Assembly: GCA_012184525.1 (NCBI GenBank)
Contig: WOFQ01000026.1
Coordinates: 372,001-436,000 of the forward strand
Direction of reading: 5' to 3'
Source: Xenoacremonium recifei
Taxonomy: Eukaryota; Ascomycota; Sordariomycetes; Hypocreales; Nectriaceae
Length of the DNA stretch: 64,000 nucleotides
Both the position numbers and the translations under genes were made by a program. Position 1 is the first letter of the stretch; each line of letters begins with the position of its first letter. Shown piece by piece: positions 51,641 to 63,375 of this stretch. Under the pieces are notes generated by a model. The model saw nothing but the letters and a program-made list of their open reading frames with translations. It was not told where the DNA came from and did no database searches.

Positions 51641-53053
51641 TTAAAACAGCTCTTTGGTGACCTCCGTAGGCATCATCTCCTCTGGCACCGCAGGATCCTC
51701 ATACGCCTTGGCTCCCAACCGCCACCAGCACTGTCCAGCCATGAGCTCCAGCTTCTTCTCCTTGGAGTTGAACTGAAGCACGCGCTTCCCGTCACCGACA
51801 TACGATACAGATCGATCCTAAATATACAGTCAGTGAGAATCCGAGCTTGTGTTTGTGGATGGACTTACCAGTCCAAGAGTCAGCTTGATCACGCCGTCTG
51901 CCCAGTTGTTCTCAAATATCCAGGTAGGCTTCTTTCCACGGACGGCAGCTAGGACGTTTTCCGCAGCAATGTCGGCCTGTCGCGTAGCGGATCGGCCGTT
52001 AGGGCAGGGCGTCTTGGTGTCAGCGACGTCGCCGCAGACGTAGACGTTGGGCATGGAGTCGTCGTCAATCTGCAGCGTCGGCTTGACCTTGATGTGGCCG
52101 GTCTCGGCGATGAGATGGGGTGCAAAGTCCTTGATGACACTGGAGTCGGGCTTCTGTCCGGTGCAGTTGATCTGTGGTCGTTAGTTGCGTTCAAAAAGGA
52201 CATCGAGGCATCGACTTACGAAGAGATCACATTCGATAACCCTACCTGAACGCAGAGTCACGGTGCCGGCCTCCTTGTCCTCCTTGACCACTCGCTCGTT
52301 GAGGATAGTCTCTCCACCAAGCTTGTCGAATCCTTCCAAGGCAGCCTCCTGAAGTGTCTTGCCGAATCGATGCATCAGAGCGCTCCGAGAGTGGACGAGA
52401 ATGACGCTCTTCTTCGGATAAAGCGATTTGGCGTCAGTCGCAACCTCGACACCTGCTGCTCCGCCTCCAACCACGACGATCTTCTGCGCAGCCTCGATGC
52501 TGTTTTGCATTGCCTGCAATCGCTTCATACACTCCAACTTCTCGGTGGCATTAGTGCGCGACGGCAGGCCCTCCTCAACTGCCATTCCTGTCGCAATGAT
52601 GAGGAATTCGTAGGGAATCTCTTCGCCGCTGCGCTCCAAAGTCACATGGCTCTTGGTGACTTTCGCAACCCTGTCCTTCACCCATTGCAGAGCTCCCTCA
52701 GGTGCCTTAATATGGTGGCCATAGGGGATGAAAGCTTTGTGCTCGTGACCTTTAACGACGCAGAACCGAGGTAGCACCCACGTGAATTGGTAATGACTGC
52801 TGGGCTCGACGACAACGACTTTGTAGCGGCTATTGGGCGGAAGATTCATTGCGACCACGCGAGCCGCCTGATAACCAGCGAAGTTGGCGCCCACGATGAC
52901 AATGTTGAGATCCCGGACGTCGGGCGCCTTCTGACCACTAAGACGAGCGACGAGGCCCTCGCGTTGGCGGTTCACGGCTCGACGGACCTCTTGCCAGAGG
53001 AATGCGAGGGTGAAACCAATCACCTTGGCGAAGAGGACTGGCTTCTCCAACAT
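51641..53053 (-). CDS. AIF/AMID-like FAD-dependent pyridine nucleotide oxidoreductase, 437 aa
   Basis: Exons are 53053-52220, 52171-51869 and 51817-51641. A short hydrophobic N-terminus (VLFAKVIGFTLAFLW) may anchor it to a membrane. The FAD-binding Rossmann motif is NIVIVGANFAGYQAARVV; the NAD(P)H-binding one is KIVVVGGGAAGVEVATD; ATGMA and the late VYVCGDVAD motif complete the two-dinucleotide-binding-domain fold. Fungal relatives are apoptosis-inducing-factor-2 (AMID)-type or NDH-2-like oxidoreductases that pass electrons to quinones, at mitochondria or lipid droplets. The C-terminus is short (LQFNSKEKKLELMAGQCWWRLG...). Length is close to the roughly 370-430 usual for AMID-like proteins. 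It is adjacent to the GNAT gene in the same orientation, 876 bp apart. Confidence 0.88.
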
Positions 53054-53928
53054 GGCGGCTGTGAACTCCGATCGTTGCTATAAATTAGACAAGTATGGTG
53101 GTCGACATACGAACTGAGTCGGGAAGAAGAAGAGAAGTACGCAAGGCGGGAGAAGCTGTTCTGATAATAAGTTTGACTCTCCGATTTCAGGTCCGCGGAG
53201 CTTCCACAATTGACTGTGTCAAACACGGAATTATTTTACGTGCAGGCAACAGACACAAAAGCGCACGCGGCCTCAGACGCGGCTTCGGAACGGCTTTTTG
53301 GGATAGGATTTCTACGTCCGTCTCCGATGCCCTTGCGCCAGATCTGACTGACGGATATAAGGCTGAGCCGGGTAATAAGCCAAAGTTGGAACAAGAAGAA
53401 CAAGTCAAGTCAGTCTGCCTCAATTAAGCTGTCAATTGTCTTTATGAAGAGGACACGAGTCTTAATTACTCAGTCAACATTGCCAAGTCTCTTTTTTTCT
53501 CTCATGTGCCAACAGTTCAGGGTCCTGCAGGGCACGGCTTATTCCAGTCGGCCCCGGCAAAAGACCGTGTCTCCGTCGGAACGGATCTTACAGGGCTGCT
53601 AAGGCTGCTGATCCTGGTCGGCCTTTAAACACCAAGAATAAGCGCAGCCAAGAAAGCCGCGATGTGGGGGGTCAGGACGAGATTATCTGATCATCTGATA
53701 ACCGAATTTCACACTGTTGGAATACGAACTACTGCATCTAAACACACATACACGTTTTCCCGATGTCGGCCATCCCTCCCGGACCACCGACTGACAAGGA
53801 TATTATCGATTGCCCCGTTTCCCAAAAAGACCACCAAGACAAGGCGGCTTGATATTCCTCCGCTGTACCGTTCCATTACCGTTCATTCACGCATTAACAC
53901 ATCCGTTTTCTCGCGCTCTTGGCGTCCT
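53054..53928. other. Spacer between tandem minus-strand genes
   Basis: This is the promoter of the AIF-like gene and the 3' flank of the GNAT gene; no gene accepted. Confidence 0.45.
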
Positions 53929-55003
53929 CTAGGAGCTGATCTCGACGGTGGCGCTAACAGCTGGCGCCTTGGGCTTCTCGTCTTCCTTGGCATGCTGAGA
54001 GGCCTCTGAGGCCATCGCGGCCAGCACAGCGGGGTCGACGCCAGTGATGCCCGCCTGGGCAGCGAGAGCAGCGAGAGCCGCCGGGTCGGCCCCTGAAAGG
54101 CCGGCCTTTGCTGCCAGTGCGGCGAGGACACTTGGGTCGGTTCCAGTGGCTGAGGTCTTAGAAGCCATCGCAGCGAGGGCTGCCAGATTTGTAGATTTGC
54201 CGGTGAACTTGGGGTATCCAGCGGCTCGCCAGTCGTCAAAGCTCTGGCCAGCAGCTGCTGAGGGCATCCTGATCATCAGGGGCACGGTGATGTCGGTAGG
54301 TGTGCCGAGTGTCTCGGCCTTGTGGACAACGTTCTGCTTCAGAAGCTCGAAGCCGACTTTCTGGTAGAGACCGAGTGTTGAGGGGGAGGATTCGAAGTAT
54401 AGGGGCACTTGGATTCGTTCGCTCATCTCGATACCCCATTGGCAAAGGAGGGCTCCGGCTTTTCTGCCCTGGTGTTTTGGGTCGACGGCAATGACATGAC
54501 AGTCTGTAAGTTCGTGTCAGTAGGTAATGCACAGGGGTCGTGATCTCATCTCAAGTGTCCAGAGCGTGGTTAAGAAGGTTGTCTTGGTGCGAGTGTCTTT
54601 ACTTACAGATGTGCGGCACTCCACCAACCAAGTCATCACGGATATCCCACAGAGGGTTGAGGATCTTCTCAGCTCGTTCCCTCTGCGCACCCTCAAGCCA
54701 AGGCACACCTGGGTTCTTTCGCTCCTCGGCCGTTCGGGTCTTCAAGACAAGGTCGCCCAGACCCATGCCCACGATCTCGCCGGTCTCTGTGTCGACGCAT
54801 TTGAAGGTGAACTGACTGTCAGAACTATGCCAGTAGGCGAGTGTTGCTGCAGCATGGGCCTTCTTGAAATCATCATCGATACCCTGGGGAAACAGTATAT
54901 CGACCATCAAATTGCCCATCTCATCGTGCTTGAAGGCCTCGAAGTAGATGTCGTAGATCCTGGGAATGTCCGGGATCAGCGCGGGGAGCACAACCAGGAC
55001 CAT
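53929..55003 (-). CDS. GNAT-family acetyltransferase with Ala-rich C-terminal repeats, 323 aa
   Basis: Exons are 55003-54607 and 54503-53929; the 103-nt intron joins GGVPHIY to CHVIAVDPKHQGRKAG. The start is the ATG before VLVVLPALIPDIPRIYDIYF, a typical opening of fungal GNATs that begin with a D-I-P-R segment. The acetyl-CoA-binding motif is seen as VDPKHQGRKAGALLCQWG (Q-G-R-K-A-G), followed by VPLYFESSPSTLGLYQKVGF, the usual beta5/alpha4 region. From about residue 250 an unusual tail carries about three degenerate repeats of the form (D/N)xxxLAALAAxAGxxG, unlike the core. A TATA-like tract lies about 130 bp upstream (55131-55140). Substrate unknown: small molecules rather than histones are typical for this group. 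Confidence 0.85.
53990..54220 (-). repeat. Degenerate tandem repeats coding an alanine-rich tail
   Basis: The DNA carries three to four imperfect units of about 66 bp (GCC/GCT-rich), encoding the ASKT.., AAKAGLSGADP, AAQAGITGVDP and ASEASQ blocks at the C-terminus of the GNAT protein. Confidence 0.7.
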
Positions 55004-58000
55004 TTTGGCGGCTAGTGAAACGGAGACTCGGGCCAACTGTTGAAGAGAGGCGGGACAAAGAAGTTGCCAAGGTATAGCAGATGAACAAGGCACGGAGCGT
55101 CGGGTTGTTTGGGAGTGTAGCTTGTAATGCAGTATATATATTGATTAAAGTTCAGACCTCGAGAGTGAGATGTTGTGTCTATCTATTTAAATACTGTGCC
55201 ACCGCGCTTTTCCGGTGCTCAGAGCTGAGTTATCGAGCCACTCGGAACCTCGATGGACGCAGTTCTTGGCCCTGGACGATAGTGTCGGCCACCATGGAAC
55301 GCCTTCCTTCGAGATTGTCCGGCTAGCACAGTGTCGACGGCCGTCTCGACCTCCCACCACATGCTTCTCACCCTCAACCACCCTGTGCTCAGCTACGTGC
55401 GTGGGTTTCCTCCTTAGGGTGATGCCGAGCTTTCCGGGACGCGGCTTGGTACCAAAGTCTTGGCTCGGGCTCGGCGCGAGGCGATGAAGTGAGGTTCTCA
55501 CAAGCTTAAACCACTCAGGATGTTCCCGAGGCTCTCAGCCCTCCCACCCCTGTCCAGGGCTCGCTTGCCCCTCCAGCACATTGAAGCTTAGTTCTAGCTT
55601 ACAAAGTAGGGATAACATGGTAATGGAGCCTCTAGTAATCTCGATTGTGCTAACCCCCCCCCCCACTACCCCAGTTGCTGAGCTTTCACTCCATCATAGG
55701 AACTTTTAGCTGTTAATCGCTCATGAGTCAGGAACTTCCTGATCGACCAAGGACCTTTGGTTTCTTGGCTTCCTTCTGATGTTTGAGCACTTTGCCCAGG
55801 GAGGGAGGTGTGCCAACCCTGTCATTTTCACCTTCGTGTTAAAGTTATCTGATCCGCATCCTAGCGCCTCCTGACGGCCAGGGGCAAGGCCCTTAGGTCC
55901 CAGTTGCTCCCGCACTGGTCTCGGACCTCTAGCCGAATGGACCATTCAAGGGCCGATGCCGCAGAAACGGTGGAGGGAAATGTGAAGGAGAATGTGATTG
56001 TGGGACTTATCGTGCCTCGAAAACTGACATTTTTAGCTACAGCACCCGTCTGGAACATCATCCGAAAGGTTCCCACCGGAGTCCAAAGCCCGTGGGGATT
56101 CGGCCGATAGTCGCCTCAGGGATTCTCGGCCCCTTGGCTCCAAGAAACGGTTTCTTCAGCTGAGGGACGGAGTGGGAACTTATACGGGTTACCTGAAATC
56201 GGTTCTCTCGGCCGCCCCCCATGCGGAACCGGCCTGGAGAGAAAGAGACGACTCCGGCCGCAGCTTGATCCCCCCATCCCACGTTTTTAATCCACACTCG
56301 GCCGTCATGTAGCCGATCGATGCGAACAAGGTCTGTCTCGCTTGTTTGAACAAGCTTGAATAGTGGAGAGCGGAAATGCTTTCCGACTGGTTTCGATTCC
56401 AGGAGGGCGGCGAAACTGAGCCGAGAAAGCCGTACCCAGCTATCGGAACACTCCGCTATAAAGTCGATTATGAACATTCAAAGTGAGAGCTGCTTCATTG
56501 TTCATTGCGATTCTGAAAAGAGTTAACTACATTCGGATATGACAGGTTTCCGAAGGCATGGTCTACTGATCAAGGCACCAGACCGGTCTTCACATGCAAC
56601 ATCTCACGAACAATGTCCCCACGAAACCCCAGTCACCACACCTGAATTGAGTCACATCTTGATGGAGTCTATCCAGAGTCACCTGAAGGGTAATCCGGTG
56701 AGGACTTCCGGATCAGGTCACCAGCATCACAAAATGCAGATGTCGATCTGACGCCCGCTCGAAGCTCCACCAATCTCTCCGGTTGACCTGAAGAACCCGG
56801 AAGACTGGCTCGCTGTACATCCGTGCCAAGGAGCTTAAGTGATGGGCCCTAATAACTATTGAGGGCCCTCCCATCCCACTACAGGCGGCCGCGGGCTGCG
56901 GCCGGAGCCATCGATACAACGATCAACCTCCTCATCATGACAACTCGAGACTCGACTTTGATGGACCATCTCGTCCTAGCAAAGGATTCTCTCATCAGTC
57001 CACAGTGGCAATTTGGACTGCTGGTGGGCTTGAAAGGCTGGTCCAGCCGTGCAGGTACACTCCCCTTTACACGCTTGACGTGCTGTTTGAGATACGCCCT
57101 ATGTAGTACACCCTAGCTAGCTGGAGAGGGAAGTAATTGCCAGCGTCCCATGAAGAAATCAATATGAGCCCGGGGTCATGAGCTTTTGCTTCAATACTAC
57201 CCGCTAGTAACGCTGGACACTCATCCGAACGCACTCCCTCACGCTCTTGATCCATGGCAAAAGCTCCCATGGTACTCCTTCTACTAACTTTGCACGAGAT
57301 TATCCCACCCCGTCAAAAGATAATCTTATCAATCAGCAACGCCACATAACTGCATAAAGCCCGACGCTAATCATTCCATCGGCACCGCCAGCTCATGGAT
57401 GAGTCGGTTCATGGACTCTCGCGTAACTCGGCTACAGGCCATCAACGCCCGCATTATATGGAGACAGTGGCTACCGTGTCTAAAATACTGTGAAAACTAT
57501 CACTTGTGGCTCGTCCGTTCTTTGCGTCCTCATGGAAGGAACAACTGTGACGGAGAAATTGGTTGCTTATGTGATGGGGTGGGATGAGCCCGAGGCATCG
57601 GCTTGGGGATCGGTAGCCGCGCTCTTTTCAAGCAGTTCCCGCTTGGTTCTACCATAGAAAGAAAAGACCTAATTACCTTCTCTCGTCACGAAATATGGCT
57701 AAAAGAGAATGCGGCTCTCCAATCACGCCGTGCTCCGATGCCGCAATGCCAATCCTGACCGGAGCTACAATACAGACAGGACCAATGGTGCGATCGAGAC
57801 GTCCAAAAGAGGGTTAAATGCGGCTTTTGAAATTCCTCAATTATTTAAAAATTGGGCAAAATAATTAATTCCAGCATCTAGATGCCATTTGTATATGAAG
57901 CTCTACCAGAGCATTTCGGGGTCGTGTCTAGCAAAGCCGACCCTAGTGAGCGCAGATCCCATCTCGACCAACTGCTCCTTTCCCCAATCGAAACCCCAGA

Positions 58001-59220
58001 TTCGAGAAAAGCTTCAGACCTAAAAATAAGGCTGCGGGACTTCCGCGTCTCTCCAGGAATTGACTGAGCTTGAATTAATAACTTGATTGATCTACGGACC
58101 TCGATCGGGGATCGTCTGTTGTGGGTGGAGCAGAGAGGACGCGCGTCGGGAGAAAGCGAGCGTGAAATGGGACCAGTAATAATGCAACGGAGGGGAAAAG
58201 TGTATCAAAGTGGTGTTGTAGGTCATGGAACGTTGCTGGTAAAGCAAGGGCATCAGTCCTTTAATATGAGGGGCTTGTCTTTTAATTTGAAGTATATTGC
58301 TCTGAGATCCCTTCACTCATTGAAGGCAGTCCAACGACCAATGTTGCATCTTATCTCGGAGCTGGCCAAACACGTCTCCCAAAGAATACCTTTCATCAAG
58401 ACAGAATATGCGGATAGCCGTTACTGGACAGTTTCAATTCGTCTCTGTCTCTTCTTATTATTTATAATCGAGGCCTGGCCATCGTCAATGGTCAACTACG
58501 CGCGTACAATTGAGCCGGAAAGATAGAAGAGACGTGCAAGAAACAGCCACACCCGCAGGCGAAAATGCAACATACGGACGGAGCATGGTCATGTGTCATA
58601 ACGCGTTCTAATAAGTCGGGTATTCGCAAGAATATTGTCAATCAACGTATGATGCCACTGTCTCTCTCTATTCGACTCCCCAGACGTGGTCAACCCGCGT
58701 CTGGACTTGACGTTTCCATCATCGAGCAGTAAGTATGCCAGTTCAACTTGCCCAACCCTCAATTCTCATGGTAATTTAGAGTTGATCAATTTCTCATCTC
58801 CCAAGTCGAAGTCTCACTTATTGGACCTCGACCGAGCCTCCCGTTGTCTGCATCTCCTCGAGCCAACGCGCAGAGAGCCGAGATCACGTGAAGCTGTGTT
58901 ACCCCAACATTCAAGCACCGGCTGACCACCATGATTTGGAAAATTCAGCCATGCAACCTTTCATCGCTGACCAGGAACTTTATTGTTCAGGAACATGTTG
59001 TCGTGGAATTTGGCTGCGCGTGGGTAGATTTCCATGTTGGCGGATTCGGAGCACGATCGGAGATATGATTCCAGCCAGCGCGAATTCGGAGCAAAAACCG
59101 AGGCACGCGCGGCTCAACCTCGAATTCAAGAGCAACAAGCAAGGCTGGGCATTATTAAAAGCACTGGGAGGACCGCGCTGGTTGACTTTATACTGTTCAA
59201 GGACCCCATAAGACAGCAAG
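55004..59220. other. Long gene-poor spacer
   Basis: Over 4 kb without a supported gene. It holds the GNAT promoter TATA tract, a near-perfect I-SceI-like 18-mer at 55607-55624, a poly-C run near 55653-55663 and AT-rich patches (about 57800-57870). A paired GATA palindrome AGATAATCTTATC lies near 57319. All frames examined lack domains or credible starts. Broken old genes could be hidden here but I cannot demonstrate one. Confidence 0.4.
55607..55624 (+). other. Near-match to the I-SceI 18-mer
   Basis: TAGGGATAACATGGTAAT differs at one position from the I-SceI homing-endonuclease site TAGGGATAACAGGGTAAT. The flanks do not resemble mitochondrial large-subunit rRNA beyond this core. Confidence 0.7.
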
Positions 59221-60259
59221 ATGGACGTTCCCGCGGCAGCAAACGTACTCGGGACCCTCGGCGCGGTAAGAAACTTGCACAACCGCGTGAGAGCCTCAGA
59301 AGAGAGAGCTAACGAATCGCAACTCACAGGTCTGCTGGTCGATCCAGGTCAGTCCCACAGAGCGATAATCAGGTTTACAGCTTCTAACCGTCATGTAGCT
59401 TATCCCCCAGATCATTGTCAACTACCGCCGCCACAATGCGACGGGTCTGCAGCCATCGATGATGATGCTCTGGGCCTGGGCGGGCGTGCCGCTCGGCGTC
59501 TACAACATCGTCAAGAACTTCAACGTTGCGCTGCGCATCCAGCCGCAGATCCTGACGTTTCTGAGCCTGTTGACCTGGATCCAATGCTACTACTATGAGA
59601 GCGTGAGTAGCCCGTGCTGACTGCTGATCTTTCGATGCTGACACGCCCAGAAATGGTCCATCATGAGATCGCTCGCCGTGGTCGTTCCCATCGCCGCGGT
59701 CATGGGCGGTATCCAGGCAGGACTCATCGTCGCCCTTCGTATTGCGGTCAAGCACAATGTCGAGTGGCCCATGACGCTTATGTGCGTGCTGTCCGCTGCG
59801 CTGCTCGGCCTGGGAGTGCTGCGCCACTACTGGGACATCTGGGAGCACCGCACCGTGCGCGGCATCTCGTTCATCTTCGTGGGCATCGACGCGGCTGGCG
59901 ACGTCTTCTCGCTGGTCTCGCTGTTCTTCCAGCCGGAGCTCGACGTTCGCGGCGTCGTGATATATGCGACAGAGTTTGTGCTGTGGTGCGGCGTGTTTGC
60001 GTGCGGAGGATACTACAACTTCCTCCCCTGGTTCCGGAAGCGGTGGCTCGGTCGAGGATCGAAGGCTGGATCGCGGGCAGATGAGCCGTCGCCTCCTTCT
60101 TCGAGCCACGGTTCTCGTATAGGGCCCAATGGGAACGGCATCACCCTGCACGACATGCCCTCGTCGACGTCCGTATTCCGCACAGCCTCAGGCACCTCAG
60201 CCACTCTCCGAGCCCGCACTACAGCCCAGCAAGGCGACATTAGCTTCCAAGTCGAGTAA
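59221..60259 (+). CDS. PQ-loop repeat membrane protein, 291 aa
   Basis: Four exons: 59221-59265, 59330-59347 (an 18-nt microexon, VCWSIQ), 59399-59602 and 59651-60259. The microexon joins LGTLGA to LIPQIIVNYRRHNATGLQPS, restoring the first PQ-loop motif (SIQLIPQ), which strongly supports the model. A second WAGVPLGVYNIVKNF-type helix pair and several more hydrophobic helices follow (SLAVVVPIAAVMGGIQAGLIV, LMCVLSAALLGLGVL, FVGIDAAGDVFSLVSLFF, FVLWCGVFACGGYYNFL). The C-terminus is a Ser/Gly-rich cytosolic tail (about 235-291). Relatives (cystinosin, Ypq vacuolar cationic amino-acid exporters, SWEETs) move small solutes across organelle membranes with seven helices; the substrate here is unknown. 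Confidence 0.87.
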
Positions 60260-61280
60260 ATCCTTTATTGCCGGTGCCTCTCGGAGAACCAGGATTGTGG
60301 GTTTTCCTTGCAGATCCCTTGCTGGTCGAAATTTTACCTTCCGCCCAAGGTACGAGACAATTAAGCTTGTCTCGTCCCGAGATGCGTGCTGTCAACCAGA
60401 AGGGCTTAATCACCAGGAACCGCATGCCGACTTGGCATAAGCACGGCCTCAAAGCGGCGAGGGCCCGAGACAGAGACATCAAATAGGGTCCCATGCGTGC
60501 TATCTGTGCCGCATCCCCATCAGGCCATTGGCGGATGGAGTGTCGAGAATACGAGAGCGTTGAAACCACGCTTAGCAGAATCCGCCATCGCGCCAGGCCA
60601 AAGGAATCGAGAAAAAGTCCAAGGGAGCTCAACAACCCGAGCCTGGCAAATTTGTGCCGAGCCACGTTGGAAGACGTACGCCCTCATGATAGCGGCTCGA
60701 GAGATGTATTCGAAGACGGCCTAGGCAGACGGAAAACTGGCAAAAGAAATGGGTACAGACCGGGGCCTCTGCGCAATAGGGCTTTGCGGAGCGAAGATTC
60801 CGGATCACGATGACGCGAATGACGCAGTCGAGAACGCATCTGCAGCCATTCCAGCGCGCTTCCAGGGCGAGGGCTCACTGAAACCCGCCTGGCGCTAGGC
60901 GTGCAGGGCAGGGAGATGCACTGGATCCCGCGGGCTAATAGTAGCCAACTCTATTATGTCCAATCCCAAGAAAGCAATTGAGCGTCTGTACTCTGTAAGA
61001 TGGAGGATGCGAGGGTTGTGGACCTGAAGGAGTGAGACAGACCTAGACCGTTCTGCTGTGCCGCCTGCCAGTCCCCTTCCTTCCAGGTTCCCTTCCATTC
61101 TCACATGCACCTCACTTCCCTACCTCTCTTCTGCTTTTCAATATCTCAGGGACTGAGACTCTGCCGCTGTGACGTACCTGTCGCGTGCCAGTCGGATCCA
61201 TCCCTCAATTCCTCCTATCCAGCAGGAACAGCCCTACCTACTGTCTGCTTACCTCCCAGCCAGGCCATGACTGCTTCACC
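60260..61280. other. Spacer and promoter of the GT31 gene
   Basis: No gene was seen. A pyrimidine-rich leader (about 61090-61270) precedes the start at 61281. Confidence 0.45.
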
Positions 61281-63070
61281 ATGGCCTCGTCCCTCTCACC
61301 ACAGCCAGCCAAGGAGCAGCTGGTCGCCTGTCTGATGTTGAACAAGCGCCTGATTCGCATAGTCATCTTCTCCCTGGCCTTCGCCCTCATCTGCGGCGCC
61401 CTGGTCTGGCACGAGGGCAGCCACTTCGACGACCTAATCCCGATCCCGTACCTCCATCATGATGAGCCGCCACCACAGCATCATGAAGACGAGCATCCTA
61501 AATGGCAGCATGAAGAGCCTCCGGTGCCAGCTGCGCCTCCTGCAGCGCCGCCTCGGAAACGTCCCGAGTTCTACCCCTTCGAGACGACCAGCGCTTTCCG
61601 CCCGGTCCAACTCGACATCACGGGCAAGACCACCGAAGAGCTCTGCGCGACATTCCCCAAGCACATCCTCGAAACCATCCAGCCTGTGTTGAAGATGGGC
61701 CACGGCGAGAACCATGAGAAGGTAAACGGGCAATTCGACAGCGTCAGCGCGTGCTTCGACGAGGGCGAGCTGCTCATCTTCTCGGACCTGGAGGAGACGG
61801 TGCGCGGGCACGCCGTTATCGACATCCTGAGTGACCTGCCACCCTCATACTACGACAGCAAGAATCCGGACTTTCAGAACTACGTTTGGCAGCAGGAGAT
61901 GCAGGCGAATGGGACCCTGGACACGGACGTCGAGGCGACGAAGCGGATTAATGGCTGGATCCTCGATAAGTTCAAGTTCTTGCCCATGATAGAAAGGGCG
62001 TGGAGGATGAAGCCGAGCAAGGACTTTTATGTCTTTTTCGAAACGGATACGTCAGTTCCCCCACAAGTTTCATGATCTCACGATCATATTGAATGGTTCC
62101 GGAATCGTGAAGCATCAACGGAGAGGGCCCTCGAGCTGACTCAGTAACTGCAGATATGTCTTCTGGGACAACATGTTCCGTTTCCTTCAGACCTTCGATC
62201 CCGACCACCCCATCTACATGGGATCCCCGTCTCCCGGTCGCGTCGATGAGAAGGCTGACATCAAGACGTGGTTCGCTAATGGAGGTCCAGGCTTCGTGCT
62301 TAGCCGCGGTGCTATCAAGGCCCTGCTATACCGCGAGGCCGGCCCGGATGGCCAGTACCTCGACCCGCCCCTCGCCGAGAAGTGGTTACCGGTTCTTCGG
62401 GGTGATCCTTGTGGCGACAGCGTTCTCGGCTGGGCGTTGTGGAATGTCAGTGTCCCGTTGCAGGGATACTGGCCCATGTTCAACCCTCATCCGGCGCACG
62501 GCGTCCCGTTCAGCGATATGCACTGGTGTCAGCCGCCTCTGACTCTGCACAAAACGTCGCCCACCGACATGGTTACCATGTGGCGGTGGGAATTCTCCCG
62601 GAGAGAGCAAGGGGTAAGCTTCATATTCCCGAATATCGCCAGTCATGATTGCTAACCTCGCCCAGCGCCCCCTATTATACTCAGACCTGTGGCACTTCCA
62701 TCGCCCCGGCGAGTCCGCTGTCATCGATAACTGGGATAACGCGGACTGGGACAGCTGGACGGCTCCCGACGACGCCAACATCGACTCCTTCGAGGCCTGC
62801 GGCAAGCACTGTCGCGAGAACGACAACTGCATGCAGTACAACTGGCGCGGTCGCGACGAGAAGAAGTGTCTACTAATGCGCTTCTTCCGCTACGGCCGCG
62901 CAAAGGAGCCTGAGGCCATCCAGGACAAGAACAAGGACGGAAAGGTCGTCGGCGAGCACTGGCGCGACTACAAGGCCGGCTGGTTGACGGACCGGGTGCA
63001 GGAGTGGCGGGACAAGAAGGAATGCAAGGTGGTTCAGTGGGTTGGGCCGAGCATCTCGAGGGTTTTCTAA
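61281..63070 (+). CDS. Type II membrane glycosyltransferase, GT31/fringe-like, 544 aa
   Basis: Exons are 61281-62050, 62154-62613 and 62666-63070. Start at the ATG in CTTCACCATGGCC. A signal anchor (RIVIFSLAFALICGALVW, about 26-43) is followed by a Pro/His-rich stem (about 60-95), placing the catalytic domain in the Golgi lumen. The first intron splits FETDT from YVFWDNMF, the acidic DxD-like metal/nucleotide-sugar site of fungal GT31-type enzymes; then come PGFVLSRGAI, GDSVLGWAL and the Trp-rich MWRWEFSRREQG. The C-terminal part (EACGKHCRENDNCMQYNWRG) resembles a PAN/apple-like disulfide module. The likely role is addition of a hexose in wall or glycoprotein glycans; the acceptor is unknown. 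Confidence 0.85.
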
Positions 63071-63375
63071 TTATGAGGCGTGCTTTCAGTGTCGTCGTTG
63101 CTTGGGGGGCGTTTGCTTAGACGGTGCATTATTCCCTAGGGAGGCTTGCGTGGATTTGGGGTCTGGAGTTGAGGCGGCACGAGTCACATACGAACCTAAT
63201 GTCTTTTGAACATACCTATCGAACTCGAAGCATTCTTGACCGAGATGAGAAGTGTATTGCGATGTTGAAGGTCGTGTCTATGGTATCTGTCCTGCTAACT
63301 CCTTTTTGATGCTCCCCGATATGTCTAATCTGGGTATATCCGTTGAGAGATACGTACTGAGGGAAGGATGGAAAA
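63071..63375. other. Convergent 3' spacer
   Basis: This lies between the GT31 stop and the MFS gene stop; AT-richer, no gene seen. Confidence 0.5.

Noticed and set aside
36481..55003. A secondary-metabolite gene cluster
   Set aside because: No backbone synthase or pathway-specific regulator is present in the window, so it is reported only as a speculative finding.
56058..56477. Minus-strand frame of 139 codons beginning with a true ATG
   Set aside because: There is no family match, the composition is irregular, and no promoter or splice context was seen; possibly decayed sequence.
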